Assembly: GCF_020379485.1 (NCBI RefSeq)
Contig: NC_063445.1
Span: 53,159,422 to 53,223,421, forward strand
Direction of reading: 5' to 3'
DNA length: 64,000 nt
Origin: Brassica napus
Lineage: Eukaryota; Streptophyta; Magnoliopsida; Brassicales; Brassicaceae
This document shows positions 1 to 13,700 of this stretch, piece by piece; position 1 is the first letter of the stretch, and every line of letters starts with the position of its first letter. Under the pieces are notes generated by a model. The model was given only the letters and a program-made list of their open reading frames with translations. It was not told where the DNA came from and did no database searches. Both the position numbers and the translations under genes were made by a program.

Positions 1-27
1 GCTTAATGGAAACGAAATACAATGCAG

Positions 28-3000
28 CGATCGGAAGAACTTGGTCTATATGTGGTTGATGAAGATGATCATGAGACATTGCTTGTTCACCGGATCAGCA
101 CTGATGATATCTACAGGAAGCAAGAAGGTAGCCGTTTATGTTTTTTTTATTAACTATTCCTTGAGTTTGGATAAGTGATATCTGTATCAATGTACAGACA
201 CAATCATCTCATGGAGAGAACCAGAGGGCTCAACAGAATTGGCTTTGAGCTTTCAAGAGACTGCAGGATGCTCTCATATCTGGTAAGTGAACTGTCTTTT
301 GGACAAGCTTCCATTTTACTGATCATTCTCCTGACTGCAAAAATGGTGCTTCATCGTATTCAGGAATCATATATGCACTATGCAACGGAATCTACATTTC
401 AGTTCTCTAAACAGTAAGAGTTTTTTCCTGCCCGTATGTATAGTATTTGTTCAACTCTTGTACTAGTCTGATTTTCTTCTTATTTGTATAACACATGCTT
501 TCTCATTTTCTCATATGTATTCTGTTAAATGTGTCATAAGTCTGAGTTTGAAGTTTGCATTTTTCTGTAATAGTAGTTCAAGAGGTTCACCTGCATAGAG
601 TTATCAGATTTTGTGCACCATCTATCAAAATTTGGACTTTAAAATATTTGGAAATAAATAAAGGAAACTTCTGATCGTTTTCTGAATACCGTTTCTTCAT
701 GTATATTTTTATGAATCTGTCACGAATTTTGTATTTGACAATAATATCATCTTTGCTTGAACAGTGAACACTGAGCTGAGGGAGCTCCCTGATGTCGATA
801 TTTCTAATCTTCCCCAAATACTCGAGGTTCTAAGATAATACTCATCTTGTGATTTCTTTGTATTGTGGTCAGTTAAGATGCTTTGCTCTTCTTTACATTT
901 CTCATTGGTGTTGATAACTGCAACAAAACAGCGCTAATTTTAATATCTATTGTAAGGGTTGAGACTTTATTTATTTTTTCCCTTGATTACCTATCGGATG
1001 CCTACAATTGTATGTTATCATCTTTAACTATACCGTCAGTGTTAAGCAGTGCCATGAATGTCCCGAATTGGCATTCTAGGTCTCTACGTTGTTGATAATT
1101 TCAAGTATTTTGTTTCCGTCTTCCCTGCAGATTGTTACTGAAAGTGGCATTAAAGATCAAATGCGATTAGCCGGACTTATGTTGAAGGATGTAAGTATTT
1201 TGTGCCTTCCATAGCCCTACTTCTTTTGGTAAGATATTTTGCTTAACCTGCTTTCTTTCCTGATACTCGATGCAGGTTAAGTTCTTTGACAATTTGATGA
1301 ATGTATTTGAAATGTGTGAAGACTTGGAAAAACTTGATTGCCTTCACATGATGTTCAACATTGTCAAGGGCATCAGTTAGTATTCACATACATCTCAACA
1401 TCATTTCTTTCTCACTCGAATTACTAACTTTTATGTAATAAGCAGCATTTTTTTTTTCTATTCTTATGCAGTTTCTCTCAACAGTCATCAGATCCTGGAG
1501 AAAATCTTGGGGGATAGCCTAATCATGAAAGTTATTGGTAGCCTTGAGTGTAAGCTTAATGCTTCTGGTCGAACTTTAATTTTCTTAATTTTCACTGACT
1601 ACGAAGGGGACCTTGTATGTAGCTGTTGAGTATCTGTGGCATAGAATTTAAAAACATATTAGATGCTATTGCTATATCAGAACTTTCTTGCTGTTTTCTC
1701 TAATTAACATATTACCTATGTTTCTCCTCACAGATGATCCCGGTGCTCCGCAGTCTCTACATTACCGGAATGATGTGACTGCGCATGTTGTTTTTAAGGA
1801 GGTAATACAATGTTCTATTCGTGACCATAACCTTGCAAATGATTTGGAAAAAATTGAGACTTGAAAACATTATTAAATCCCATTATTGTTGGCAGGCTAT
1901 ACCAATTAAGAATCCCATGGTCCTGTCGAAGATACACCAAACATACAGAATTGGTTATCTGAAGGTTCAGTCCCATGAACTCTTCTGAAAACATTTTATT
2001 CTTCAGAAAATGTCTCATTTCTCTCATTTCTTACAGGATGTTATTTTGAGTAGAGTAGTAGATGATGCTACAGCTACAAGCCTAGATTCAATAATCAATG
2101 CAAACAAAGCTGCTGTAAGTCGTCCAAATAAACATTATCTAATTTAATATGTAACAGAATGCATATAATAAACCATCAGAACTGCTATTATGCACCCCCA
2201 TATTTTTCAGATTGTTACATTGCTGAAGGATGACAGCAACTTCTTTCAAGAGTTATTTGCAAGGTTACGGTCACCTTCCACATCTGTGGAATCTAAGAGT
2301 GATTTGGTATGTCCTGGCATCATGAGGGCGTCACTTTCTTAAGTTTCTATATTTTGGGAAAGCAGTGATGTAGCTGTCGAGAAACTAGAGCCATTCTTGT
2401 CTAGCGTGATAGTAGATGATCTTGATATAGCATCAAAACCAAATTGTTTCTTGGGTGAGTTAGACTGATGTGTTTTTTTTGCTTCCAAAATATAGGTACA
2501 TTTCTTGCACGAGTTTTGCAGTCTAAGCAAGAGCCTTGAGATGGAGCTGAAGCTACGGCTCTTTAAGTATGTACTTTTCGGAAACTAAATCTATTGGTAC
2601 TGAGAATTAGTCTTCTGAAATTGATCATGTGTGTAGCAGCTATTGCATTACAATTCTATGATTATAACTTCACGCTTTTGAGATTTCTGTCTACTTAATC
2701 ATGTGTGTAGGGAACTTATAGATGAAGGAATTTTTGACGTAATAGGAGAAGTCTTGCAGCTTCCAGACACCCAACCCGTATTAACTGGGTATATAATCAC
2801 CTCTAGCTAATTAATTATACATGATAGCTATTTATCCCCTCGGTAAATAATTTCCAGCTCTATTATTGTATAATGGATGCAGGGCAGATATCCTCCTCAT
2901 TTTCTTGACTGCAGATCCCAAACTCTTACGCTCCTATCTTGTTAAACCGGAAACTCCCCTCCTTGGTCTCCTGGTAATTTTTTCTTAAAGTCTTGTTCTC

Positions 3001-4970
3001 TTTTGGATTGTTTTTGTTTTTGGCTTGCGAGGCTGTTCACTGTTTCTTTTTTATATTAGAAAATAATTGGTTCTCATTATCTGTGATAGGTTAAGGGATT
3101 GATGGAAGATTTTGGTGTTAAGATGCTAGAAATTTTTCGAATTTTATTGGCTTCAAGTGCATTATCGGCTGGAGCTCAGGTGCATACTTTATTTTTCTTT
3201 CTTTCTTTCTTTATCTGCAAGACTTCTTGCTTTCTATTAAACATAATTCTTTGGTAACTTTTTATCATTGTTTGCAGGGAGGGAATATTATGGATATTTT
3301 CTGTGAGAAGCATATACCTGAGTTAGTTAATTTCATTACTACCTCATGTCCTGAAAAGCCTGGCGATACATCTGAAAGTACATCCGGAAGAGTTAGCAGC
3401 CTACTGAACATTTGTGAATTGCTGTGCTTTTGCGTTCAGCAGGATCCATCAAGGACAACGTAACCTTTTTATGATGATTACCATTTTACTGTTTTACCTA
3501 CACTACAGTAGCTATCTAGTATTCTTGTGCATTTACTTCTCTTGTCTGCCACATGCAGTTTTCTCCTTCAAAATGTGACAGAAAAGGTTTTGTTTCTCAC
3601 ACGAAGAAAGGAGAAATCCATAGTGGCTGCGGCTGTTCGATTTTTCCGCACTCTCCTCTCTGTCCTTGTAAGTAGTCTTCGGTCAGCATTTTTTATTATA
3701 CTTATATGAGAATGAATCTGACAGGATGAAATTTGGTTATCTGTATTAGTTGAAAACTGAGGCTCAGATGTTCTTCTTTGTATTAAAATTTTTGATTCTC
3801 GTAAAATTACTTTGGCAAGTTGTAGTTCAGTTTCACATGTCATGTTATAGAAAACTGGATGAAAGCAGATTCTATAATGGCGCTACAAAAGCTTCTGGAA
3901 CGACTATGATGGGTATGCAAGTTCTAAAAAAAGTATTTTTCTACTTCAGGATGAGAATGTCCAGAGTTACGTTGTAAAGAAAAACTTGCTGAAACCGATC
4001 ATAGATGTTTTTGTTGCCGGTGGTAATCATGACGATTTGCTGATTTCTTCTATCTTGGCGCTTTTTGAGCACATACGCAAGGTATCTATTTTCATCCTCT
4101 TCTCAATTTGTTTCTTAGTGGTGTTCCTCCGTACATATCACAGTTTTTTGTGTGCAGGCAAAAGCAACTGTGTTGCTCAAATACGTAGTTGATACATTTT
4201 GGGACCAGCTGGCTCCATTTGAGCACCGGAGCTCCATCCAGGCTTTAAAAAATGAGCAGGTATTATCATTCTTCGATCCAACTTCCACTTTGGAAAATTT
4301 CCTACAGTAATCTTTGTTCTAACAATGTAATGTGTCTTCAGTGCATAGAAAGTTTGGGACCAAAGAGCAACACTGATCCAGTTGATATGAGAGAAAACAG
4401 GTGGATTCATCCCCTAGAGTGTTCAAAACATTAACGGATTTTTTGTTTTCTTTTTCTCTTGACCTTTTCTCGAATATGTTCTATACTAACAGCGATGGAG
4501 AGAAGTCAGCTTTTGATTCTAGTACACAGAAAGAAGAAGCTAATCCCGATAATTCCAATGGAGAAGCTGCAAGTTCTTCTCCTTTGAGGTATTTTTCTCT
4601 CGCTACCCTCTCTCTATAGAAGGTGTGTCACAATGCAACAAGTAGAGGGTTAACGGATTTGAGTGCTGATTTCTATTAATGACATAGGTCTGAACGCGTG
4701 CTTGATTATGAGGATGACGAAGATGATGATGAAGACAATAAAACTCCTCAGCAGAAACAGACAGAAGACTCAGTGAAGGGAAGGGAGAAGAGATGCCGTT
4801 GCAGAGAAGATGAGCGAGAGGAGTGTAAGAAAAAACCGAAGCTCTGTTCAACAATTGAAGGAAACAAGAACTCCACAGAGAGAGTTGGCGGTGAAGCTAA
4901 GGAACCTGAGAACGCTAGAAGCAGTGAAGACAACAACAACAATAGTTTAGATGAGAAAAAGGAAAGCTAG
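28..4970 (+). CDS. Protein phosphatase 4 regulatory subunit 3 (SMEK/PSY2-like), 5' end off window
   Basis: This is the regulatory/targeting subunit 3 of PP4, a nuclear Ser/Thr phosphatase complex. The first visible exon codes for the end of the EVH1/PH-like domain (RSEELGL, then ETLLVH). The SMK-1 helical-repeat core follows (ELRELPD, ESGIKDQMRL, MMFNIVKGI, HQTYRIGYLKDV, FLHEFCSLSKSLEME). The tail is acidic then basic (DYEDDEDDDEDN), typical of the family. Exons I can splice in frame: 28-127, 198-282, 364-413, 765-826, 1131-1190, 1276-1375, 1472-1549, 1734-1801, 1896-1964, 2037-2114, 2211-2306, 2496-2566, 2711-2788, 2883-2973, 3090-3179, 3278-3459, 3559-3667, 3950-4081, 4158-4259, 4342-4400, 4493-4588, 4688-4970 (TAG). 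All use GT-AG and I saw no lesion. The start codon and first exon(s) lie left of the window; the AG before base 28 is the assumed acceptor. The orthologue could be either of the plant PP4R3 paralogues. Confidence 0.9.
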
Positions 4971-5570
4971 GAGGAGATGATGAATCTGCATTGACTGACA
5001 CCTTCAGAAACATCAAGAGAGATGTAAATGGTTAACATTCTCGACAATGATAGGATTTTGGTTGCATCTCTCTCTGTGAACTTGAGATAAAAGCAGAGTC
5101 CAAACTGATGAGAAATAGATTAGGTGAGGGGGAAGGAATAGTATGAGAGAAACTGTACATAGCCCACAACAGATTATAGATATATGTTGGTTTCTGAAGA
5201 TTATTCTATGCTGTGTCAATAAGCAAGACTTAGGAATTGCATTTTGTGGAAAACGCAAATCCATAATCAAAAATGATGTTTTTTTACTTGTAGCTGTGCT
5301 TCTATTTTGCTATTTTAGTTAGGTGATGGATTTTTCATTTACCTGAAAATAATTCAAGTCATGTTTTTACTGAAAATTAAGTCTTAAATTTGAAATTTAA
5401 AATATACAACTTCATAAAAAGAAAATATATTTGTTAGAATAAATGATTTAATGAAGACATAAATTAATAATTATATCTTCATGTAAACTAACAATTCAGA
5501 ATTTATAAATTAGACTATTATTCTGTTTTTATTTTATTTTTAAGTTTTTCGAAAAATAGAAAAGAGTATT
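4971..5570. other. 3' flank of PP4R3 gene and intergenic spacer
   Basis: Noncoding. The first 300 bases are the likely 3' UTR of the upstream gene. The rest is AT-rich spacer. No ORF, repeat or RNA gene seen. Confidence 0.6.
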
Positions 5571-5580
5571 TGGGCCCAAT
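5571..5580 (+). promoter_or_regulatory. Site II-type TGGGCCC promoter element of the zinc-knuckle gene
   Basis: TGGGCCCAAT lies just upstream of a pyrimidine-rich leader (TTCTTCTTCCTTCTC). TGGGCC/T motifs are common TCP-factor sites in promoters of plant housekeeping genes. The leader appears to contain an intron: the donor GTAAGT is at about 5694 and the acceptor TTGCAG ends at 5910, 14 bases before the ATG. Assignment rests on motif and position only. Confidence 0.4.
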
Positions 5581-5771
5581 ACTTAAGTCTGTTTCTTCTT
5601 CTTCCTTCTCTTCGCTTTGAGCCGCCGCCGCTGCTACTGCCTTCTTACTCTCTCTCGTCTCTCAGATTCGCTCACCCTCTTCGTTTCTAATTGTAAGTTT
5701 TCCTTTTTATTCTTTTCGTAAGTAAGGCTTGTGTAGATCTTGGAATTGAACTCATAGATCGATTAACCTAA

Positions 5772-6755
<984 letters not shown>

Positions 6756-7607
6756 ATTGAGTGAAGGAATCTTCCTTGGTGCCTTTTTCTTAGAGAAAAT
6801 CATATTGAGCTACATGACAGTAACTCGCACTGCTTTTCATTTCTCAGCTATTCATGGCTTTGTGTTGTATCACACTCATCGATTTGAGAATCTCTTTTAG
6901 TTTCAATAGCTCCTTAGAGAAAGTTGTAAACCCTCGAGAAAACTTCCACCATAAAATTATCAATCATGTCAACTCCAGACACCAGGGACTTATTTTGAGT
7001 GAAAGTTTCAAATTTTGAGTGAAGTCAGGGGCCACTGTGTAAATTTCAACCATAAATGTATTATCAATCACGATTCATGTTAACTCCAGAGATCGATCAG
7101 GGGCTTCTTTGTAAAGGTTACAAATTTGAGTGAAAATTATAAATTATGAGTAAAATAAGGGGCTATTTTGTAAATATCCGTAAAAGATGCTTCTTACATA
7201 CGTATGTAATTATTGCATTACGTCGTTAGTAGTAGTAACGTTTGCTTGGCTACTACAGAGAGTCCAAGCTCTCTCCCTAGTCTCAATCTCTAGAAAATCG
7301 GCTGCTTCGGCTTCCACCTTGTCTCCATCGTATGAGTTCTCGCTCTCTTCTTTTTGTAATCCTTGTGGCCTTGTAAACATTACAAAGCTCGTAACGCACA
7401 TAACCTGTTCGATCAAATGTCTAGCCGAGACTCAGAACTTCAAAATTTTGCTAATAGCCGGTTTTATCTCTGCACTTGTGTTATCTTTTACTAGATACGA
7501 GTTCTCAGGAACATAACATTAAAGGTTTCGATTTTGTCTTAACATGAATCTATAGTGATTTGAGTTTAAAAAGTGTTCTTGTTTTTATAGCTGCAAAATA
7601 TCTGAGC
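6756..7607. other. Intergenic spacer with degenerate GGGGC-TTTGTAAA repeats and probable leader of next gene
   Basis: From about 6985 to 7175 a degenerate motif of the form caGGGGCttcTTTGTAAA recurs at about 7029, 7099 and 7159, with 'TTTGAGTGAAA'-like text between. This looks like a decayed low-copy tandem repeat. From about 7240 to 7600 the sequence has leader-like character (CT-rich, followed by an AG at 7590 before the ATG at 7608). No convincing protein is encoded. Confidence 0.45.
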
Positions 7608-8175
7608 ATGTTGCGGAACGTGATGCCTTGGAACAGAAGCAATCACAATGTCGCTGGGTTGTTGATAAGGCAATTCGCAACGAAACCTAAACCTAAGATG
7701 AAACCCATCGAGCTGAACACACCACCAGAGCAAACCCAGACGATCACTCGAGTCATCTTTGATGTTTTGAAGGAACATGGACCTCTCACCATTGCTGAAA
7801 CTTGGGATCGTGTCAAGGTATACTCTTTTTTACAATACAATATGCTTTCTTTTAAAATCGTTATGATATATTATTAGGTCAAGAGCTGGAGTAGTTTTTT
7901 TGCTAACATCAATTATATTCAATACAGAGTTAGCTTTCATCTGATCATTCTTTGAACAGGAAGTGGGATTAAGAGGGTTAACGAGCAAGCGTCACATGAA
8001 GATAATACTAAGGTGGATGAGAGAAAGACAGAAGCTGAAGCTAATATGTAACCATGTTGGTCCTCACAAGCAGTTTCTGTACACTACTTGGTTCACTAAA
8101 CACAACCCTTCTAAATTCTCTAAGCCCCCGGAAAATCTCACCGGAAAATCTTCCGGCCACCCTAAACTTCCATGA
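7608..8175 (+). CDS. Small basic protein, predicted mitochondrial, winged-helix-like core
   Basis: Two exons, 7608-7817 and 7960-8175, join GT-AG in frame to give 141 residues. The N-terminus (MLRNVMPWNRSNHNVAG, then LLIRQFATKPKPK) is Arg-rich, lacks acidic residues and contains RQFA|TK. This looks like a mitochondrial presequence with an R-3 type cleavage site. The core runs from about residue 42 (TITRVIFDVLKEHGPLTIAE, then WDRVKEVGLRGLTSKRHMK). It alternates helices and ends in an aromatic strand (QFLYTTWFT), reminiscent of a small winged helix. Position matches the unnamed Arabidopsis gene next to the zinc-knuckle gene. A plant mitochondrial ribosome or nucleic-acid-binding role is plausible but is inference; I do not recognise a named family. 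Confidence 0.75.
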
Positions 8176-8274
8176 CTAGTCACTGTTTGGTTTAAGAATT
8201 TTTTTCTTGAATCTTCGCTTCTTTACTTTAATGTAACTAAAATGTCTTTCTTGACAAGTTTCTCTCGATGATTA

Positions 8275-9400
8275 CGCTTATACACTTTTATTGTCACTTA
8301 AGTTTGTGGAGTCACATACCCGTGCTATACTTTAGTATGATAATTTGAGGAAAAGAAAATCAAATAAAAATTTACAACAAACTCATGCATATGAAACACA
8401 CGTGAAGAGTTTGTTAATTCTTTGAAGAATGTGGAGGATTAAGGATCGTATATTGATGCCAACATTCTTCTTTGTTCGGTGAAGAGAACTTATTTTTACC
8501 GACCCAGCAATAACAACTTGGTGAAAAGCTAATACGGCAATGTAATCCAATGCACGGTGGTAGAAATATCTTGTGCCGTGCAAAACAATCTACATTTTCA
8601 CTTAAAAAATAGAAAGTTATTTAGTTAATCATACTATTCAGAAAAAGTTATGAAGGATATAATGATGATGGTTACAATAATGATGATCATATCATTGCTA
8701 TGACAATATTAACGGTCAACAGTATGCGTGTGTATCAGTGTATGTTTACATTTGTGTAGACCAAAATGGGAAACAAAAATGATACAAGGGATTGCAAAAC
8801 GTGTTGATGAAGACATATATATGTATGTTATTATATTGATGTATTATGTATAGTATAGGTCGATATGAATATTGTCTCATATGGTTGAAGAACTGATTCA
8901 TATTTTTGTGTATTTTTATTTCACGCTCATATTCAGTTATTCCATACTAAAAGCAAGACAAGAAATAACCGACAACTAGCCAAGTTAAAGCCGCGAAGAG
9001 GAGATCAATAGAAAACTATTGTAGTAAAGAGAAAAACAGGAAAAGAGAAGCTAATATTTCATACTTAAGGGTTTCTAAAATTAAAAAAATATTATATAAG
9101 AGAAGCGAATAAGGGTTTGCGGATAAGCTCTAGGGTTTGAAGATAAACTCTTGAATACGACAAAGATTCATACAAACTGATGTGGATCAAACCGTTTTAT
9201 AGACTATTTTCAAACAATTTTCCCCAAATTTTTCGTACTAAACAGAAAATAAAATCAGACTGAAATTTGGTTGGATCATTCAACGGAAGATGGTTCTCTA
9301 TTTTACAAAGCATCAAATGTTGTTGACCTCTCCTTGCAATGAAATATATTCTCTCCAACTAACCTAAGCTAAACCTAAAAATCTCTCACTAATTAAAACC
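8275..9400. repeat. Tandem segmental duplication, left copy
   Basis: The left copy starts near ACACTTTTATTGTCACTTA and ends near CTCTCCAACTAACC. The right copy (about 9415-10715) has the same landmarks in the same order: GGAGTCACATAC, the cysteine-rich peptide exons, GATAAAAATG/ATACAA, and TTTGGTTGGAT near CATCAAATGTTGTTGAC. The duplication spans a whole small gene with its promoter. The copies differ by many substitutions and indels, so it is not recent. Confidence 0.75.
8414..8816 (-). pseudogene. Degenerate ESF1-like cysteine-rich peptide gene (left tandem copy)
   Basis: Exon 1 (8750-8816) codes MSSSTRFAIPCIIFVSHFG, a signal peptide whose hydrophobic core is now interrupted by His. Exon 2 (8414 to about 8603) still reads KIFLPPCIGLHC, then PSCYCWVGKNKF, then KEECWHQY. 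Compared with the right copy, the CYCC motif has become CYCW, one Cys is Ser and the last Cys is Tyr. The splice acceptor, TTTTTTAG in the right copy, is TTTTTTAA here because of a change at 8602. Splicing one base further on would hit a TAG after three codons. It does retain a second Cys (LHC) that the right copy has lost. I call it a pseudogene with fairly high confidence; the family call is the same as for the right copy. Confidence 0.6.
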
Positions 9401-9414
9401 AAAAAAATCCAGCT

Positions 9415-10715
9415 TGTACGAACACTTTTATTGTCACTTTCTTACATTAAATTTTTGGAGTCACATACTCGTGTTATATTATAATATATGATAATTTGAG
9501 AGAGATAATCAAATAGAAAGTTACAAGAAATTCATGTATATGAAACAGACTTGAAGAGATTGTTAATTCTTAGAAGAAGAAGGTCGCGGATTAAGGATCG
9601 CACATTGACGCCAACATTCTTCTTTGATCGGTGAACAGAACTTATTCTTTCCGTCGCAGCAATAACAATCGGGTCTAAAGGAAATGTGATGGCGATGTAA
9701 TCCAATGCACGGTGGTATAAATAGCTTGTTCTGCTCATAACCATCCACATCTTCACCTAAAAAGATAAAAAGTTAATTAGATTATTCAGAAAAGGTAATG
9801 AAGATATGATGATAATGATCACAATAAACGATGATCATATCATTGCCATATACAATATATATATGTCCATGCTTACATTGGTGCTGATAAAAAAGGGAAA
9901 CAAAAATGATACAAGTGATTGCCAAACGTGTCGATGACGGAGACATGGTATTTTGCTGATTTCTCGTTCGTATAGGTCGATAAGAATATTGTCTCGTGTG
10001 GTAGTGACTTAAAAGTTGATGAACTGAAGAATATAGATGTTGCACTCGTATGGTAATAACCACATTAAAACCTAATTTTCGAATATTTGTAGTTCATGCT
10101 CACTCAGTTATTACATACTAAAAGCATGATCTCTATATTTATATAAAAAAGCATGATCTCTACTAAAACATATTTATGCGAAAAGTCGCCTTAAAATACG
10201 GTTATTTGATGATATTTCCATTTATAAAGTTACACTGATAAAAACGTTACACATTTCTTTTTTGAACCTCGTTACATAATTTTTTGGCCGAAAGATAGGT
10301 TAAAATTAATAAAATCATAGTTAAGACATTTTTATAAAGTTTTTACTCAATATTCCACCAACTTTTGTGCAGTATTATCTTTCTTATCCATCATCTATTA
10401 GGAGCAGATGATACACAAAACTTACTTATATTATATTAACTTTTAAAGTGACAAAAAAAAAAAAACTTACTTATATTAACTTTTCTGTCCATTTGCTGCA
10501 TGTAGTTTCCAATTTTTTTCACTCTTTTCGTACTATTAAACCGAAAAGAAAATCATATTGAAATTTGGTTGGATTATTCAAGGTAAAATGATTCTCTGTT
10601 TTACAAAGCATCAAATGTTGTTGACTCTCTCCAAATCTATCTTTGCTTGCAATGAAAACAATTCTCTCCAACTAACCCTAAACCTACAAATCTCTAAAAA
10701 TCCTAAAATTATCTT
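9415..10715. repeat. Tandem segmental duplication, right copy
   Basis: This is the partner of the 8275-9400 copy in direct orientation, about 150 bases longer mainly because of AT-rich insertions around 10140-10480. On the minus strand a TATA-like TATATAAATATAGA lies near 10130-10145, upstream of the small gene in this copy. Confidence 0.7.
9563..9946 (-). CDS. Secreted cysteine-rich peptide, ESF1/ESFL-like (right tandem copy)
   Basis: Two exons, 9877-9946 and 9563-9756 (minus strand), join GT-AG in phase 1 to give 87 residues. Exon 1 is a signal peptide (MSPSSTRLAITCIIFVSLFY). The mature part reads KLFIPPCIGLHR, then PDCYCCDGKNKFC, then KEECWRQC. The IPPC...CYCC...C...C...C spacing is that of EMBRYO SURROUNDING FACTOR 1-like peptides, small Brassicaceae secreted signals involved in early seed development. 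The typical second Cys is Arg here (CGC), leaving an odd number in the mature part. That would disturb disulfide pairing, so the copy may be decaying too. Exon structure and motif are seen; function is family inference. Confidence 0.6.
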
Positions 10716-10783
10716 CATTCATTAGAACTATGAGGTAAGAGGGGAAAATAATACTTTATCTACATAGTATGAAATAAGATATG

Positions 10784-13700
10784 CTACAAAGAAGGTAGCG
10801 TGCGGTCGAACCATTTAGAGAGACGCGAGATTTTGGCTGCTACGCTTTTATTTCGACCAAAGAAAGTTTCTGCATTGGACAGCATAACTTCTACGTCGTG
10901 TCTTAATGCTTCCACACTCCGGTAATAGTTGTTCTCAAGCCTTGACCTGATTACTTCAATCGACAAAAGTACTGGGAACCTGCACATGAATACACAGAAC
11001 AAAACCATGTCAGCTTCATCATCTCCATTAAAATCCTCTTCCAGTGTTGATGAAACTTTACCTGTTAGTGTAGCTGGAGCTTCCCACAGTCTGGTTCAGT
11101 TTTTGGAGGCCATAAGAATCCTGAAACGAAGTAGTAAAGGTTTATTTAATACTGCCATGTTTTTGCGCCTCTTAATCTACTTAGAGTAAGACTAACTACA
11201 ACCACCTAACTAATGTAAAACACGGGCCTATGCTTGGTGACTAGGGGAGTCCGAACCATTGTTCCAGAATCGTTCTAGGCAGCGTCTAGTTGTCTGCCTA
11301 GTTGGCAAACTGGATCTAAACGAAACGATTTCTCATAACGATTTTTCATAAAATCGATCTAGACGTTCAAATAATCGAAATCTTCTATAAGACGGGCTAC
11401 CATGAGATACTAAAAGTGATTAGAATCAGAAACCTTGGTTCTTTTATCTGAAGTCTCCAACTTTGTTAAGGCCAAGAGCAGACGGTTTCGTTTCTCATCA
11501 TCCATATGAGGCTGCTCCCACTTGGTATCAGCATCAAAAAGCTCCCAGGGACTGTGAAGATGCGTCTCCGTCGGATCATTCTTGTATCTAACTGTGTACC
11601 TCTCCCACGGACTATCAGGAAAATCAGGTGATTTGGCCTTCACAGCTAGAATCCGTCCTTCCCACCAATTACCATCTTCTTCGCCTTCGTCTCTCCACCA
11701 AACCTTACACTTATCCCTGAAAGTCCAGTTCCTCTGTATCGCTGCTTCGTACCGACTTCTTTCCACAAGAAAATCTGGAAAGCTCACCACCTCAGGCAAT
11801 GTCAGTTTGAAAGTTTTGTCGAACACTTCGGAGTTGGGGTCGATGACTTTAAGTATCATTTTGCAGCAGCTATCCCCAGAACCAGGGAGTGTTGCGTATT
11901 CAAGACTTTCCACTTTACAGATCTCCACCGCCTTTATGTTTCCTCCCTTTACTGAAGTCCAAGGAGCCACTTCCCTCAGGGAGCTGAAGTTCAAGTATTC
12001 TTGATGCCCCTGAAAGGTACGAGTAACAGCCACAGGTTAAAAAATTGATACCAGAGGTTGATTAAACAAGACTAACAGATAAGATTACCTGTCGCAGATA
12101 AGCAACCTCATCTCCCTTTTGTGGGATATAACGAGAACCCTCTTCATGTGTTGATAATGTTAACCAGGATACCTTTTCTATTGACTGCTGAAGCTTCTTT
12201 GTCTCAACAGGTTTAGTTTCACTGAAAGGATAAGTAGACTTTCTATTCCTTGTGGATCTCGACCGAAGTGTTGCCCCAGAAGTTGATATACATTCTTCTT
12301 GAGAGTTATGCTTTCCATGTGAATCACTTAGTTTATCTCGGATGTGTGTCAAACTGCCTTCCGGCTTCTCCAAACCATTTGACTCGGTCTCATGGAGCCC
12401 ATTAGGGACACCTTCATGGGTATTAGCACCACTACTTTGATCCTGACTACACGAACCTGGACTTGTTTCTTGAGTCAGAGTATCACCCCGGTCTGAGTTA
12501 TTCTCATGCTTTCGTGACTTCTTTCGTCTATAGACATAATCAAACATCCGTTTAGGATGTGACACAGGAACATCAACTGAGACAGGGTCACTGACTGAGA
12601 CAGGGTCACTGATCAGCGGATTTGAGTCATGCACACAATCATTTGTCAGAGATAGCTCTGTTCCAACCACACCATCCTTTCGGCTGTCCAATGCCAAATC
12701 CAATTTAGTGTTTGCAGAACCATCATTTAACGCGTCAGAGCCACCATTCTCTTGATTTATTGATGAAGATTTTACTTCTTGCTTCAAAGATGTATCAGGA
12801 GCCCTTGAAACCCACTTGGAGCGGATCCTCAACGTCCTAGAGATAGGTGGAAGGCTATCTTTTAGATCATGCAAGCGACCTGCTACATCCTGAGAACAGT
12901 TAGAGGCACCCTCATCAGCCACTCGACTTGGCGACCCATCCACTCCTAGGCATTGTTCCTCACCATTTGGCAAACCATTAGAAAGCACCGTGTCAGTGTC
13001 AACTGCAATTCCATCGATATCTGTTCTTAATTCCAAACAATTAGGTGTTGTAACACCATTATCATGGTGATCTGCCTCTTTGCTAACATTATTTTCTTTT
13101 CCCTCTGGCTCAGAGCCCATAAGTCCATGCGATGACATTGATTCACTTCTCATTCGCTTTGATGTACGAGCCTTAACCATTCCCCATTTTACTTTGCTTG
13201 CATCTAACCCCTTAAAATGATTTGTGGAAACTTCAAAGTTCACAGGAACCCTTGAGTTTTCAGCACAGCCAATCCCTAAAGTTGGAGTTGGAGCATGGGA
13301 AGATGTTCCAGGTAGGTTCTCCAGCAAGGAAAGCTTATCTGAACTCTTAACAGGAAACCTAACAACCAATCTCCTTCGTTCAGCAGGTTGAGTTTCGCTA
13401 ACATCACACTGTTGAGCCCCATCGTCTGAATCACATACGAGAATGTTTTTCCCCTTTGATTGCTTGTCATGCCCATTTACCAAAGCTACATCAAGTTCAC
13501 TATCCCCAGTGCCTGAGTCCTGTGTTGTCGATTCACTTTCTGATGACTCGCTCAATTCAGAAACATCTTCCTCTTCTGCATCTTTAGATGTGCCTGTAAT
13601 CTTAGAAAACCAAGAGAGTGCATTTTGTGCAGCCGCTCGCCTAGGTCTGGACGATTTAGATTTTGAAGATTTTCTTTTGGATTCTCTACGACCACTCCTG

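Noticed and set aside
9532..9756. Alternative minus-strand frame (YHRALDYIA...) through the right cysteine-rich peptide exon
   Set aside because: Also open in the left copy, but it has no signal peptide continuity. The spliced frame with IPPC/CYCC fits exon 1 in phase and a known family.
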